NCBI GenBank assembly: GCA_029532625.1
Contig: JARFXM010000005.1
Coordinates: 1,984,001 to 2,048,000, forward strand
Length of the DNA stretch: 64,000 bases
DNA from: Lomentospora prolificans
Taxonomy: Eukaryota; Ascomycota; Sordariomycetes; Microascales; Microascaceae
Reading direction: 5' to 3'
The position numbers and the translations under genes were made by a program. Under the pieces are notes generated by a model. It saw only the letters and a list, made by a program, of their open reading frames with translations, had not been told where the DNA came from and did not search any database. Positions 13,531 to 25,137 of the stretch are shown here, one piece after another. Each line of letters begins with the position of its first letter. The first letter of the stretch is position 1.

Positions 13531-16500
13531 GCTGGTCTTGTGAGCTACGAAAATAGTCTCTAGATCTTGAAATAAGGAAAAAAAGCTAGTAGTGAGCGTG
13601 GTCACTGCTCTGGGAGCTGTATCAGGTGTGTGACCGTCGTCTGGAGTATTAAATGAGAGGAGAAACGCCCAAGCTCAGAGCGAGAAACGGCGTTGACGCA
13701 GATCTCGCCGTTGGTAACCGAGGCATGTCGGGGGGTTTCTCCGTCGGTCGTGACTAATCCGGGGGTTCTGTGGGGTACTTGGGCGCCAGCCCAAAGAGAG
13801 TGCGCTGTGGAAGCGGGTCCTTCAATGGCACCGTTCCGTCATTTTCGGCAGGAGCTGACGACTACGGCAGCTCAGAGCGCCGGAAGGCGCAACTAACACG
13901 TTCGGTTCTGGCATTCCAGGTCGAAATACATAATCGACTGCGTCGCCTTGCAATTCAAATGCCAGAACTCTACCTAGCCTTAAGTGCTGTTTGTGAGGTT
14001 GATTTGCTGTATGGGCCCACCAACGAGTTCACGTAGAAGTAACCAGGTTTGTCACAGGCATTGGTCTATAATCTCAATCAGGGAAGAGTAGGACCATTCA
14101 AATCTATCTATCCAAGGAAAATATCTCGTAGGGAAGTCGAGATTCTACCTTCCCATTTATTGCTGGCTTGATCGCGTGGCCTGATGAGGGACATTGTCCT
14201 CCATCTGAGTTGTCTACATACCCTCAATTCGCTAACACCCATCATGTCATTCTCTTTAGACCTACGAGTTGAATCCGATGAATCAGTCCTGCCAATGAAC
14301 AGAGATACGCTTTATCCTGTGTCTGAATATTCCATATCATTTCTTCACTATGCTGCGGCCCCTATCTCCTGAGCAACCCATTCCCATCCCCATTGCCCCC
14401 ATTGGGAGACAGCAGGGCGCCCGTTGTCTTGGGACTGTCCGCGAGTCCGCCGCCCGTTTTCCGGTGCCGCGGAACTCGAGAGTACTCGGCTCACGGCTTT
14501 ACTCGGGATTCGAGGATCTAGAATAGAATTCGGGGTTCGAAACTAATGGCCCTTTTAACGCACTCTCGGAGCCAACTCATGAACCTGTCATTGACCTTGC
14601 GCTCTATCGCCGTCCGCACATGAGGGCCAGAGGCCTCGCGGCATCCTCTCCCTTCCCGATCAAAAGATCAGAGTCTTTTCTAAGCCAACGAAATGCTCCA
14701 CGGATAAAGGCCGATCGGTCTGTAACCGTGGATGTCTCGCAAATCGGGGGCATCGCTGAGACTTCCATGACTCGATTGCGCTACTCTCCTCGAACAGATG
14801 AGGAAGGATGGGGTCCAGTCGACAAGGAGGAAGGCGGCGAACAAATTGAAACCACGGTGTCCCAATAGACCGGATTTTGTTCGGCGGGAGATATCGAGCA
14901 AAGAACACACCTGCGCCGACCACCGTACCCTGTCTAGGACTTGGGCCGTCTCTCAATGGATCTTATCCTTCCAATGAACGACTAGATAAAGTAGAAGAAG
15001 TGTCTGTGGCATCTCCTTCATCTACTTTGCAAGCGTTTAACCCTATCTGCGTCTAGGAGCGCCTTCTGGACAACTGGGGTCGGGTTCTGTTAATTTGACC
15101 GAGCTAGACTCTGATATGAGGACCGGCGTATTCTCAACTAAAGAGAACTATGGGTTAAAAGCCCGCTCTATAGTCCTTATGAAGACTGTGTCTCGACAGA
15201 CGAGCGTCATCTGTGAAAACAAATGTTATCACTGGGCTTGCTTTGCGGTTGTTGGCTCCTGGTGAGGTTTGCCCTCAGCAAGCGACTTTGTTATGGGAAT
15301 GCTCTCTGAAATGTAGCTTGTACGGTGGCTATAGCATGGTGTGTATTGACTTGATAACAGCGGCCGAGCGAAGAGATAGACGTTAACCTTTGATAAGGGT
15401 TGACATCTTACAATAATAACATGCGCTCGACGCAAATGTCGTAGGTGAAGTCTTCAAATGTCGGGTACAAAGCAATGTTTCCAACCTGTGGCATTGCGTA
15501 GCAGGTCAGAACTGATGGGAATGAGGCGCAGAGACGGGCTACAACATTAAAGGGAAGCCGGCCCAGAGGCAAGCTGTACGCTCACGATCCTGTAATCGAA
15601 AACCCGACTTTGACGGGACAAAATTCCTAGCTCGAGCCATGCCTGCGAGAACACATCCGCATGTGTTACGTTTGGTGAAACACGGTCATTCATGACATTT
15701 ACACGTTCTTGATCAAACGATGAATTATTTCACCATGAGGAGACTGGAGGTGGCCGCCGTAAGGCCCTGTCAGACTCGACAGCTCATCTGAGTCATGGAA
15801 AATAAAACGGCATGTTTGGCTGACATGGCAGCCAGAAAAAAATAAATATCGCGAGTAGCAAATTGAGACATTTGAGGGATGGGTGTCAGTCGCGGTAGTT
15901 GGGCAGAGGTCCATGATAGTCATCATTCATTATTTTTCCTCCAGTGTGAATGGTGACCAACTTCACAGGGTCCGCGAACATTTTGATCAGGACAGCGACG
16001 AAGCCTTGATTGTAGATGTTTCCTTTAGGGCGTCAAGCGTGCACTTCTCAGACAGTATCGTCACAACACGAGTCGAGTCGAGGGAGACATGCAGGTTTGG
16101 TGGCAGGCAGCGTCAAGTGCAAAAGAGAGTAGATTCAGGGTGTCGATTGGATGATATTACGGGGTCTCGGCAGCGGTTCTATATTTGAACCTGTTGGACG
16201 GGATGGCTTGAAGGAGGGTGCCGAATAAGCGGCTTGGGAGCGTGGGACGGGGGATCGAGTCGCAATCAAAGGTGGGACATGTCGGCTTGGCGATCTTGGC
16301 GTCTTTCTGCATGCGGCAGACGTTGCTGTGGGAGGGAGCCTATCAGTCCTGGTGACTTCAATGATTGCTATCGTGAAGGTTGTTCGGAGATAATGAGTTG
16401 GGTGCTCTTGAGCTTCCCAGATCGGAAGGTTTCTTGGTACCTGATCGTCTGCTCGATAGAGCCCTTTCGTATTAACCGGCTTGCAGAAGACGGAAGATGC

Positions 16501-19224
16501 AGGCTCCTCATGCAGCAGGCAGTGCTCTGGGCCCGCCCGAGGAGGGTACATGGATTGTGCACATATCAATGGATGGAAAGTACCAGGAGCAACGATTTGG
16601 ACACACGCGGCGAAACCAGGGAATCTTGGGGGCTGAATTTAGAGGTGCACACTACAGCAATTTAGTTTCCGGGATAAAGTTTGGCAAGCGTCAATCGATT
16701 GGTGCTTTTTGACAGGCGGTTTACTTGGAATCAAGTAAAAAGTAAAGTTGGCAATAAACGCAAACGTAAAAGAAGAAACTTCTCCCCTCGCTAGGTTCTT
16801 TTCACCTTCTGCGAATGTCGTCTTTTTGTGAGATAGGACAAATATCAGAGGTCGAGTTGGTGCCCATTACGATCTCTGCTATGAGCGACGTGGATCGCCA
16901 CCGGAGGGTGCGAGGCTCGAGAGCGAATCAAGGTTCTGGTGTTGGCCGTTGTTGATGTAATTAGCCAGCCCTGATAACTCTGTTCATAAGTGTTCTTCTC
17001 CATACAGTACAAGCACGTGAAATCTTTCTGGCTCATCCAAGTTTTATGCCTTTTCCGCTTCCTGTCTCTCCGATCTTGATCTTTGGTGAAGGGTTTACGT
17101 TGAGACATGGTTCTACATAGGCATTCAGGCCCTGTGATGTTTGTAGCAGTCTCCAGTCCGAAAGGGGGGATAAGAGCGTTCTTTCCCATTTTGGCACCCG
17201 GGGAGGGATGCTGTCATTTGATGTCAAAGTCAACTCGGGAGAACGAATGGCACATGGGGTATAAACAAGGAGATTCGTGGAATTCTGGCCATTTTTGTGA
17301 GTGTCTGTTGTATCGAGGGATCGGGACACCCCTGTCTCCGGCTTCAATAGTGCGCGCTAGACTCGGTGGGACAGCCGTGGAACGGGGGGTCGTCGACGAG
17401 GCGATCAAAGCGAAGCATGTTCCCGGGGATCCGGGCTCGATTGCTGGCTGGATGGGTACTATAATTAGTGGAGAGAGAGAGGGAAATGGAAGATCACAGG
17501 GTCCATGTCAAGGAGGGGAATGGCATTGGTGAGGCGAGCCTGCAGCAACGGCTGTGCAGGAGTGATGGTCCGACCAGATTTGAGCGAGAGGGGCTGATTC
17601 CAGCATTCCTTCAGCTTTCACGAGCCCTGTGCGGATGTGAAGGGCCAGCAGAGCAGCTTGTGTCGTGTGCGTGCAGCGCTGGTCTCCTTTAATATCCTCT
17701 TGGTCACTCGGGGAGAATGTAGCACCAGACGTACGTTTGCGGGACCCATCGATCCAGCCTGCCAAGCTGTAGCAACGCGTATGGGAGTACGAATACCGCA
17801 CCATACGTTCCCTTCTGTCAATCCTCTCAAGAGGAAATAGGGGACCTCTTGTTCATATCAGGAGAAGCAACGAGGACCTGTCCCTGTAATCCGGGTTTCA
17901 TGAATCGTCGTTGTGGATGACGGATTGACGGGCCTGGGGACTTCGCCAATGCCGATCAGGTCTTTTTGGGCGTGTGAAATGGGAAATGTGCGGCGAGCCA
18001 AAGCAAAGTCGTCAGCACCCCTCTGGCTGGCTGAAACGAGTTAGAGGAGCTGACGAAGACTCGACTCTTGGCTCTGGGCGGCTTCTGGGCGAATACTGGA
18101 AGGGGATTTGGGCTGACGGCCCTGCAGAGCAACGCCTGGCCCAGTGGGTGCAGATGCATCGCTGGCTGGCGCTGGGATTGCGTGGAGGCGCAGAGTACAT
18201 CCAAGAAGTGCTGGACTGGAATTCGGGCTGGGAGTGGCTGTGTGAGTTGTCCTGTTGTACCCTTGATATCCCTCGCTCTGAAAAAGCTCGCTGGCTCTTC
18301 CATGTCGACAAAAGGACCATATTGCATAAATCACACTGTATTGACAAGTAGAAGGCACGGCAAGTACAAGTAGAAAGGCCGGGTCGAATTCTGTCCGAGG
18401 CGGGACGTCGCTGGTTCATACAGTGTGGGGTTATGGCTGGTGTTGTCTTCATCTCTCTGCTCCCCACAGTATTCTGATTACCCGTCTGTATCTTTTCCTA
18501 GTCTCCCAGGCGAGAGGATACCCAACGCTGAACCCTTTCCATATCCAGCCCAGGCCCGGACCCAGTCTCTGTCTGTCTGTCCCAGCCCCAGCCCACTGTT
18601 CAGGGTCTATTCCCAGTACGGCCCAGCGCCGTGTCGGTCTTTCGCCAGCCACTGGAGAGTCCCACTGTTCCCGTCCCAGGCCTGGCCAGCCAACATCACA
18701 TTGATCAATGGATTATTAGGCCGTGAAACCGAGCAGCACGCAACATTGAAGCCAGCCAGGCTAGTCCTCGCCAGGAGCCAGCCCCACTGCTGGCGAGGGT
18801 GGTTCATGTTGTTGTCGACCTCGCATCCTGCCCCAAAATACCTCCTCCTTGTCTTTCAATCTATCCCCCAAATCAATCAATCAATCCAAAATCCTCGTTC
18901 CTCCTGAGCGCAACAACCTGCCATCTCCGAAATCATGACCGACGACTTTTGAACACGTTCGACATTTTGCTCGAAATTCTCTCTTCGCTCGACTCGATTA
19001 TTTTTCCTCCCTCTTTACCTCTTGCCGGCCGCGGTGAATTTTCGCTACTTGTGTCGGGGGAACGAATTATTCCCTTCCCCCACACCTTGCGTATCCTTGG
19101 CGACCCAACCGCCGGTCAATCCTGCTCGTCCTGCCTGGTTTTGCCCCCTTCCTCCAACCACGCAACCTCGACGACGACACCCCGAAAATTCCTCTGCCGC
19201 CCCAGCGAACCTTTCGTCTTCGAT
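13531..19224. other. 5.7 kb without a supported gene, including the mss4 promoter
   Basis: The longest gap in the window. Open frames between 14 and 18.7 kb (for example 16234-16665 + and 17107-17532 +) have no known domain, no convincing intron structure and comparable antisense frames. From about 18.4 kb the sequence turns C/T-rich with (CAAT)n-like repeats at 18870-18887, as expected for the mss4 promoter and leader. A non-coding transcript or an orphan gene cannot be excluded. Confidence 0.4.
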
Positions 19225-22200
19225 ATGCCCGCGTATCTATCGGACGGGAACGCCTCTATTTACCATACCGCTCACCACGTTATTGATCTCGACCCTGCAC
19301 GGTTAGGTCTCGCTTCCCATAAGCATATTTCCCTTGATGGGTCAGACATTCAACCTGCCGCCCGGCCCGACACAACCAATGCCAGCTTCGACGATACGTC
19401 TTCGTCTACGGCGTCATCCTCCTCTCAATCCGACCTGTCCGACGCTAGCCAGCCGGTGCCCATGAACGGCAACAGAACGAGGACACGCCAGACGAGCATG
19501 ACTTCCATCTCCAATGGACAGTCGGTCCACCCCGGCCTTCCTGTCGAGCACCCCAAACCCATGACGAATGGCTCGGCAACCTTGGTGGATAGGACAGTGC
19601 CTTCTGCTAAGCAGCAAGCGTTGACCACACCCCAATACCCCGACTATCGTGACCAGGCCGTAGAATACCAAGACGACACCGAGTTGGAGGCTACGCCGAC
19701 GTTAGGGTCGTCACCCTTCCCTGCGGTCGATGCGTCATCAACATACTCTTACCAACAAACCACTCCTCTCCCCGTTCCTAATTCTATAGGGTCCTCGACT
19801 TCTTCCATGCCTTACCACTCGCCGCCCGTACCCCCTCCAACACGTGTAGTTACTCCTGCTTCTCCACCAACTTCACCTCCGCCAATCCCGACGGCTTCTC
19901 TTGAAGTAGCACCTAGTCCCCGAACCTCGGACGCACCTGCACCACATCGTCTCTCCTCTCCTCCTCAGTATAACCCCTCAAATTCGTCTCCGACCCTCAC
20001 TACCACACAACCACCTCCCGGCCCCGGCCAGCTGAGGCAACGCCATACCCTCGAAGTCCCTAGGAAACAACCTAGAGGCTCCAAGGATGGACCCGAGGCT
20101 GCCTTTGCTAGCGGCCGGTTTTCACCTACCGCATCGGGTGGCCCCGGTCCTGCCTTGTCTGTTCGTAGAGCCTCCCTTAGCCTGGCCCGACGCGCCACCC
20201 GATCCATCCAGTCCGACTTCCCCCGAGACGAGATAGCCCCTGATGAAGATGCTCTCCACTGGGCCGAAGTTTATCGGCAAAAGCGTGCCAGCAAGAAGAG
20301 GAGGAGAGAAGAGGAAGATGATGACAGGGTCTTGGTTGGAACTAAGGTCGACGAGCATCACGTCAACTGGGTCACCGCCTATAACATGCTGACGGGAATT
20401 CGTGTATCCGTCTCCCGAACTAATGCCAAGCTTGACCGCGAGCTTACAGACGCCGACTTCGAGGCCAAGCAAAAGTCGACTTTCGATATGTGAGTTGTGA
20501 TATTGACATGGCTGACGATTCATTCATGAATTCTTGTTTTGTAGTATTCTAATGTCATTGGTCTAGTGCTGGAAACGAATTGGTGCCCTCTGCCAAGTAC
20601 GACTTCAAGTTCAAGGACTACGCTCCTTGGGTTTTTCGACGACTACGAGCACTCTTCAGACTCGACCCGGCCGACTACCTCATGTCTCTCACTGGAAAGT
20701 ACATCCTCTCCGAGCTTGGTTCGCCCGGCAAGAGCGGCAGTTTTTTCTACTTCTCCCGAGACTACAAATACATCATCAAAACTATTCATCATGCCGAACA
20801 CAAGTTTCTTCGCAAGATTCTCAAAGATTACTATCAACATGTTATGGACAATCCCAACACCCTGCTCTCGCAGTTTTACGGCCTACACCGCGTCAAGATG
20901 CCCTACGGCAAGAAGATCCATTTTGTTGTCATGAACAATCTCTTCCCACCCCACCGCGATATTCACCACACCTATGATCTGAAGGGTTCGACTGTTGGCA
21001 GAGATTATCCGGAGAGCAAGCTCGAGGAAAACCCTCGTGCTACTCTTAAAGATCTAAATTGGCTGAGGAGGAAACGCGCTCTAGAACTTGGCATCGAGAA
21101 GAAGCGTCTGTTCCTGGGTCAGCTGCAGCGAGATGTTCAATTGCTCAAGCGGCTCCAGATTATGGACTACTCGCTTCTTATCGGTATTCATGACCTCCAA
21201 AAGGGTAATGAGGAGAACCTGAGGGACAAGACCTTGCGAGTCTTCAACCCTGGTGGCGAGCGGCAGTCTGAGGAGCCCGAAGTTTCTGTGCTTCTCCGTA
21301 CGCCCAGCAAACTGGAGAATGCAAAGAAGGCGAGGGAACTCCGACAGATGTTGCGCCAAGAGCGCCCCGTCCCGATGGATCAAACGGCGAGTAGGATGCC
21401 CGACGAGCTTGATGAAGGCAATAGTCGAAGTGGCTTTGTGTTCAACCAGGATGACGGCGGATTTCGGGCGACGAACGAGGATAATACACCGGCCGATGAG
21501 GTGTATTATCTCGGTGTTATTGACTGCTTGACTCACGTAAGTATCACTCGTTTACGTAGCTGTAATCGCTTTGCTAATTTCTATATTCAGTACGGTGTCA
21601 TCAAGAAGATCGAACATTTCTGGAAGGGTCTATCCAACGATCGCACGCAGATCTCGGCCCTGCCTCCAGATCAATACGGTGACCGATTTTACGAGTTCGT
21701 CGAGGGCGTCACGATGTCGGCGCAGGAGGCACAAAGGAAAGAACTCGCTGAAGCCGAAGCTGCGAGAAACGCGGCCCTTGCTGGGGAACCTGCTGAAGAG
21801 GTTCATGAGAGCCATGGAGTGTGTCCGCCGTGGGGATCCCATCATCGAAGCTCCTCCGCCGTACCAGCCATGCCTACGTATGCGCCGCCACCGCCGCCGC
21901 CGCTGGACCATCTGCCCCCGAACGTAGAGGTGGCCAATGAAAAAAATACGGCCGACGGCGAACTGAACGAAAAGAGTGGGCATGCCATCCGCTACACCAA
22001 CGGATCATCGCACGTCCACGATGGAGAGTCTGCACATGGACAGTCTTTGCCGGTGGTGGATGAGGCTGCCGAGGCTTCTTCCTCAGGTGCTAGGAGTGCT
22101 CGTAGTGGCCGGAGCATTCGAAGCCAAATCAACGATGAAGAGCGCCCGCCGACGCCTCGCAAAGATCGACCTGTGACACCGCACAAGACTGTTCCTCGAA

Positions 22201-22400
22201 GTCGCGGTGGACCGCCCACCCCGCCTAAATACCTGAAGCCCGAAAGTGCGGATAGCGGATATGGTGGCATCAACGGGACTGGTACTGACAGTCGGGAAGG
22301 ATCTCTAAGGCTTGCACGAAAGATTAGCCGTGACTCTTTGAACAAGGACCTTCCACCCCTTCCTCGCAGTGACCAGGCCCTGAGTCTGTCTGTTGGATGA
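19225..22400 (+). CDS. mss4: phosphatidylinositol-4-phosphate 5-kinase (Mss4/Its3 type)
   Basis: Makes PI(4,5)P2 from PI4P at the plasma membrane; needed for actin organisation, endocytosis and polarised growth. Three exons: 19225-20489, 20567-21536 and 21591-22400, giving 1014 aa. The first 340 residues or so are Ser/Pro/Thr-rich and probably disordered. The kinase core begins near EDALHWAEVYRQKRASKK and shows the nucleotide loop GSPGKSGSFFYFS, the lysine in YIIKTIHH, the DLKGSTVGR motif, MDYSLLIGIHD, and the activation loop YYLGVIDCLTH/YGVIKKIEHFWKG that sets substrate choice and membrane binding. The tail is rich in Ser, Arg and Pro with several PPTP-type motifs. The ATG at 19225 (MPAYLSDGNASIYHT) is chosen although the frame stays open upstream to 18799, because the upstream part reads like leader sequence. 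The second intron is 54 bp, in frame and without stops. Confidence 0.93.
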
Positions 22401-23388
22401 GAGTAAGAGAAGAGGAATGTGTTTGGCCAGTGGAGCAGGCTGGTAGGGGAGGTAAAGCGAAGTGGAGGAAATTTCCTTTCTGTGTAGGACAGAATGAAGC
22501 AGGACATGATGAACGCATTTGCATTTTCCTATTGGCATGGTTTGCCCACCCTAAAACCCTTCGCTGCACTCATCTCCTTTGTCCACTGGCGAGAATGGCC
22601 GAGTTTTGCGAATTTCGTTTTCCGGGCTCTGCTTTTGCCCTCGACATTATATCACTATATCTCTCTCTTCTCTTCTGCTGTTTATTCTTGTCCTCTCAGA
22701 GGACGCTTCCTTTCCTCTTACTTTTTTCTTCCGCTTTCCTGTCACTGTCTCCTCCTTGTTTCCTCTCAAAACGACTGGAGGCAGTGATGCTCTTTGCCTT
22801 TTTCTTTCTTCTTTTTTATTTTTATTCTCTTTTTTGGCTTTGCCAACCAAAAAACCAAGCTGAATGGGAGAGCAACCATAGATGATACCACGGCATTGTG
22901 TAGAGCATCGCGAGATTATATAGAGATTCGAATCGTTTTATGTTATATTCAGGAAGCCTACTGTTGCGTTTGAAGTCTTGAAGCTGGTGACTGTGAAAGG
23001 AACCGCGAAGACTTACCTTGGGAGGACTGAAAGGATGATATGCCTGTATTGCCAAGTGTATATACAGATTATGGGATAGATTCGGATAGCAAACATGAAT
23101 TCGGGTCTCTGTGGCGTTTTGACTACCTGTGTGATGAAGTGTAGCATTATCTGAGATTACAGCCTAAGAAACGTAGAGTCAAGATTGGTCGTATTTCGTC
23201 GTTTGCAAGGCTAGCATGCCTCGTCCGTGGATGTATTTACATATAATGTACAGTTTATCTTTACCCAATGTTCCCGAATATCCGCCTAAGCCGTCTATTT
23301 TCGATCTCAGAAAGCGTCATTGATCGTTTTCTGCTTCTTCTCTCGTACATCCCAAATTCACAATTCCATTGCCGAAAAAACCACCCCA
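22401..23388. other. convergent 3' flanks of mss4 and coa6
   Basis: No gene seen. Pyrimidine-rich sequence at 22.65-22.85 kb is probably the mss4 3' untranslated region. The rest is A/T-richer spacer up to the end of the leftward coa6 gene. Confidence 0.5.
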
Positions 23389-23730
23389 TCAGCTCTTCTT
23401 CTCAATCCCAAACTCAGGCTTAACATCCATCTTAACAGCGCCCTCCCTCTCAAGCTGCTCAATCTTGGCCCTCCGCTTGGCATCCATGACCCTCCAGTCC
23501 TTGAAGTAGGCCACCCACTTGGCGGCGCAGTCGCGCTCGAACTCGGCCGTCTGCTGAGGGCAGGCGCGCTTTGTGGCGGCGGGGTCCGCGTTGGCGTCGG
23601 TGATGTTGTGGGCGTCGAGGCAGGCGAAGTAAGCGTCGCGAGAGGCCCAGCATTGGAGGCGTTCGGCGCGGGTTGGGACGACGGCGCCGGTGCGGACTTG
23701 GGTCGCGCGGTCGGGGGTGAAGAGGCCCAT
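23389..23730 (-). CDS. coa6: cytochrome c oxidase assembly factor 6 (COA6), twin-cysteine CHCH protein
   Basis: Small mitochondrial intermembrane-space protein that helps deliver copper to Cox2 during complex IV assembly. One uninterrupted 113-aa frame. It shows the family signature: CWASRDAYFAC is a CX9C pair and CPQQTAEFERDC is a CX10C pair, the spacing that marks COA6 and Cox6b-like proteins. A conserved WVAYFKDWRVMD segment follows, then a charged C-terminus. There is no cleavable presequence, as expected for a Mia40 import substrate. The ATG at 23730 is preceded by an A/G-rich leader. It lies head to head with sys1, with about 710 bp between the starts. Cox6b itself is the main alternative; the CX9C...CX10C spacing and the N-terminal GLFTPDRATQ favour COA6. 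Confidence 0.85.
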   Translation of the reverse strand: MGLFTPDRATQVRTGAVVPTRAERLQCWASRDAYFACLDAHNITDANADPAATKRACPQQTAEFERDCAAKWVAYFKDWRVMDAKRRAKIEQLEREGAVKMDVKPEFGIEKKS

Positions 23731-24442
23731 TGTGGTGGAGGTTTGTGGAGGTGAGCCCTTGTGATGATGCGGTCGGCGGAGAGGGGTGGGCTTTGACTTG
23801 GCTGGCGATTAAGCTGCGGCTCAAGCTTGAATTAAAGAATGGTGGGGGAATTGCCGAGGTCTGGATAGGACGAGTGGAATAGAAGTCGATGGAGGAGAAC
23901 AAGCTGGTGATGAATTCTCAATTCCACCACCGGTTCGTCATCAGATGCTTGGTGGTGGGTAGAATTTGGTCCGGCAGAATCTGGGCGGTGAAAGTCCGGC
24001 AATTTGGCAGGAGTGGCCTGGCTGGGATTGGTTCTTGGTGCACGGAGAAGGTACGTTCCAGGGGTGGCTCATGACGGAAACATTCTGTGCTGGATCATCG
24101 ACTGGACCACATCTCCTCCCAGGCTTCCACATTTCTTTTCAACAGAAAACTACTGCGACGACACCGCCGAGTCATTCAGAAAGGCATTTCGATTTAGCGT
24201 TGTAGATTATCTTGTTTTCGCGATAATTCAGCGACTTCATTAGCTGTTGTTTGTTTTATTCCGTTCGCGACGAGATCGAGATCGTTGGGCTGAGCTGCCC
24301 AGCCACCAACACGCAGGCAGCTTCTTTTCGACCGAGACTGCACTGGATGACGGCGTAGCGAATCTCCATGACTTGACGGACTCGAAAGAAAAAATACAAA
24401 CTTTTCAGCTACTTTTCAGCACATTCCATCTCGACGCACACG
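23731..24442. promoter_or_regulatory. divergent promoter region of coa6 and sys1
   Basis: About 710 bp between two head-to-head genes, so it must carry both promoters. No coding signal. I do not see a clear TATA box; no individual element is claimed. Confidence 0.5.
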
Positions 24443-25137
24443 ATGCCGCGACGTCGCCGGCTCCGCAGGCCGGGTGCCTTGACTGAGCTCCCTCCGCTCC
24501 GAATCGTTACCCAGATCGCCGCCTTACAAGCAGTATACTACTCTGCCGCACTACTTCTCACCCTTTTCACCTCGCTCGTGGCCGGGACAAAGTTTGGCTT
24601 CGATCTCGTCTTTGGATGGGAGGCCGTAAGGGGGGACACGACGCAGGGGTGGTTGATGTCGTTTGTCTGGGTTTTGACGGGTGGATTGTGCTTGTATGTG
24701 GTCGCGCTCTATCATACCATATTGCTTTTGGGGGGGCTCTTGCTAACGTTTCTAGGGGCGCGGCCATTGTCATTCTCGTTACTCGAAGCAAACTCGTCCC
24801 CGACTTTGCGCTTACGGCGCACTTCATACACCTCGTCATATGCACGTTCTACACTGGCCTCATTCCGCGAAATGCCATGTGGTGGGGGACGATGGGGGCG
24901 TCGAGTGCCGTGGCTATCGGCCTAGGTGTTTGGGGATGCAGATACCGTGAACTACAACCTATCTCCTTTGGTGGAACTGCCAGGAGGGACGTTGAAAATA
25001 CCGCCGGAGCGGACGACGAGCCTGGAGAGCAGGATGACGGCGAGGGATACTCACGCGGTAGAGGGAGGGGCCGGGGACGAGATGGTGCAGGAGAATACGA
25101 ACTCACGAGGATGGGAGAGGATCCTCGGTTGAAGTAG
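24443..25137 (+). CDS. sys1: Golgi integral membrane protein Sys1
   Basis: Four-helix Golgi membrane protein that recruits the Arl3/ARFRP1 GTPase and so supports trans-Golgi traffic. Two exons: 24443-24693 and 24756-25137, giving 210 aa; the intron has a clear TGCTAAC branch site and TAG acceptor. The N-terminus MPRRRRLRRPGALTELPP and helices around LQAVYYSAALLLTLFTSLVAG, LMSFVWVLTGGLCL, FALTAHFIHLVICTFYTGLIP and GASSAVAIGLGVWGC follow the Sys1 family pattern. SKLVPDFALTAHF and RELQPISFGG are the most family-typical stretches. The C-terminal 50 residues or so are acidic and then Arg/Gly-rich, an unusual tail likely to be cytosolic and disordered. Confidence 0.9.

Noticed and set aside
18799..19224. 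N-terminal extension of the PI4P 5-kinase
   Set aside because: The frame is open, but its residues look like translated leader and its first codon is further from the conserved start MPAYLSDG; kept only as an alternative.
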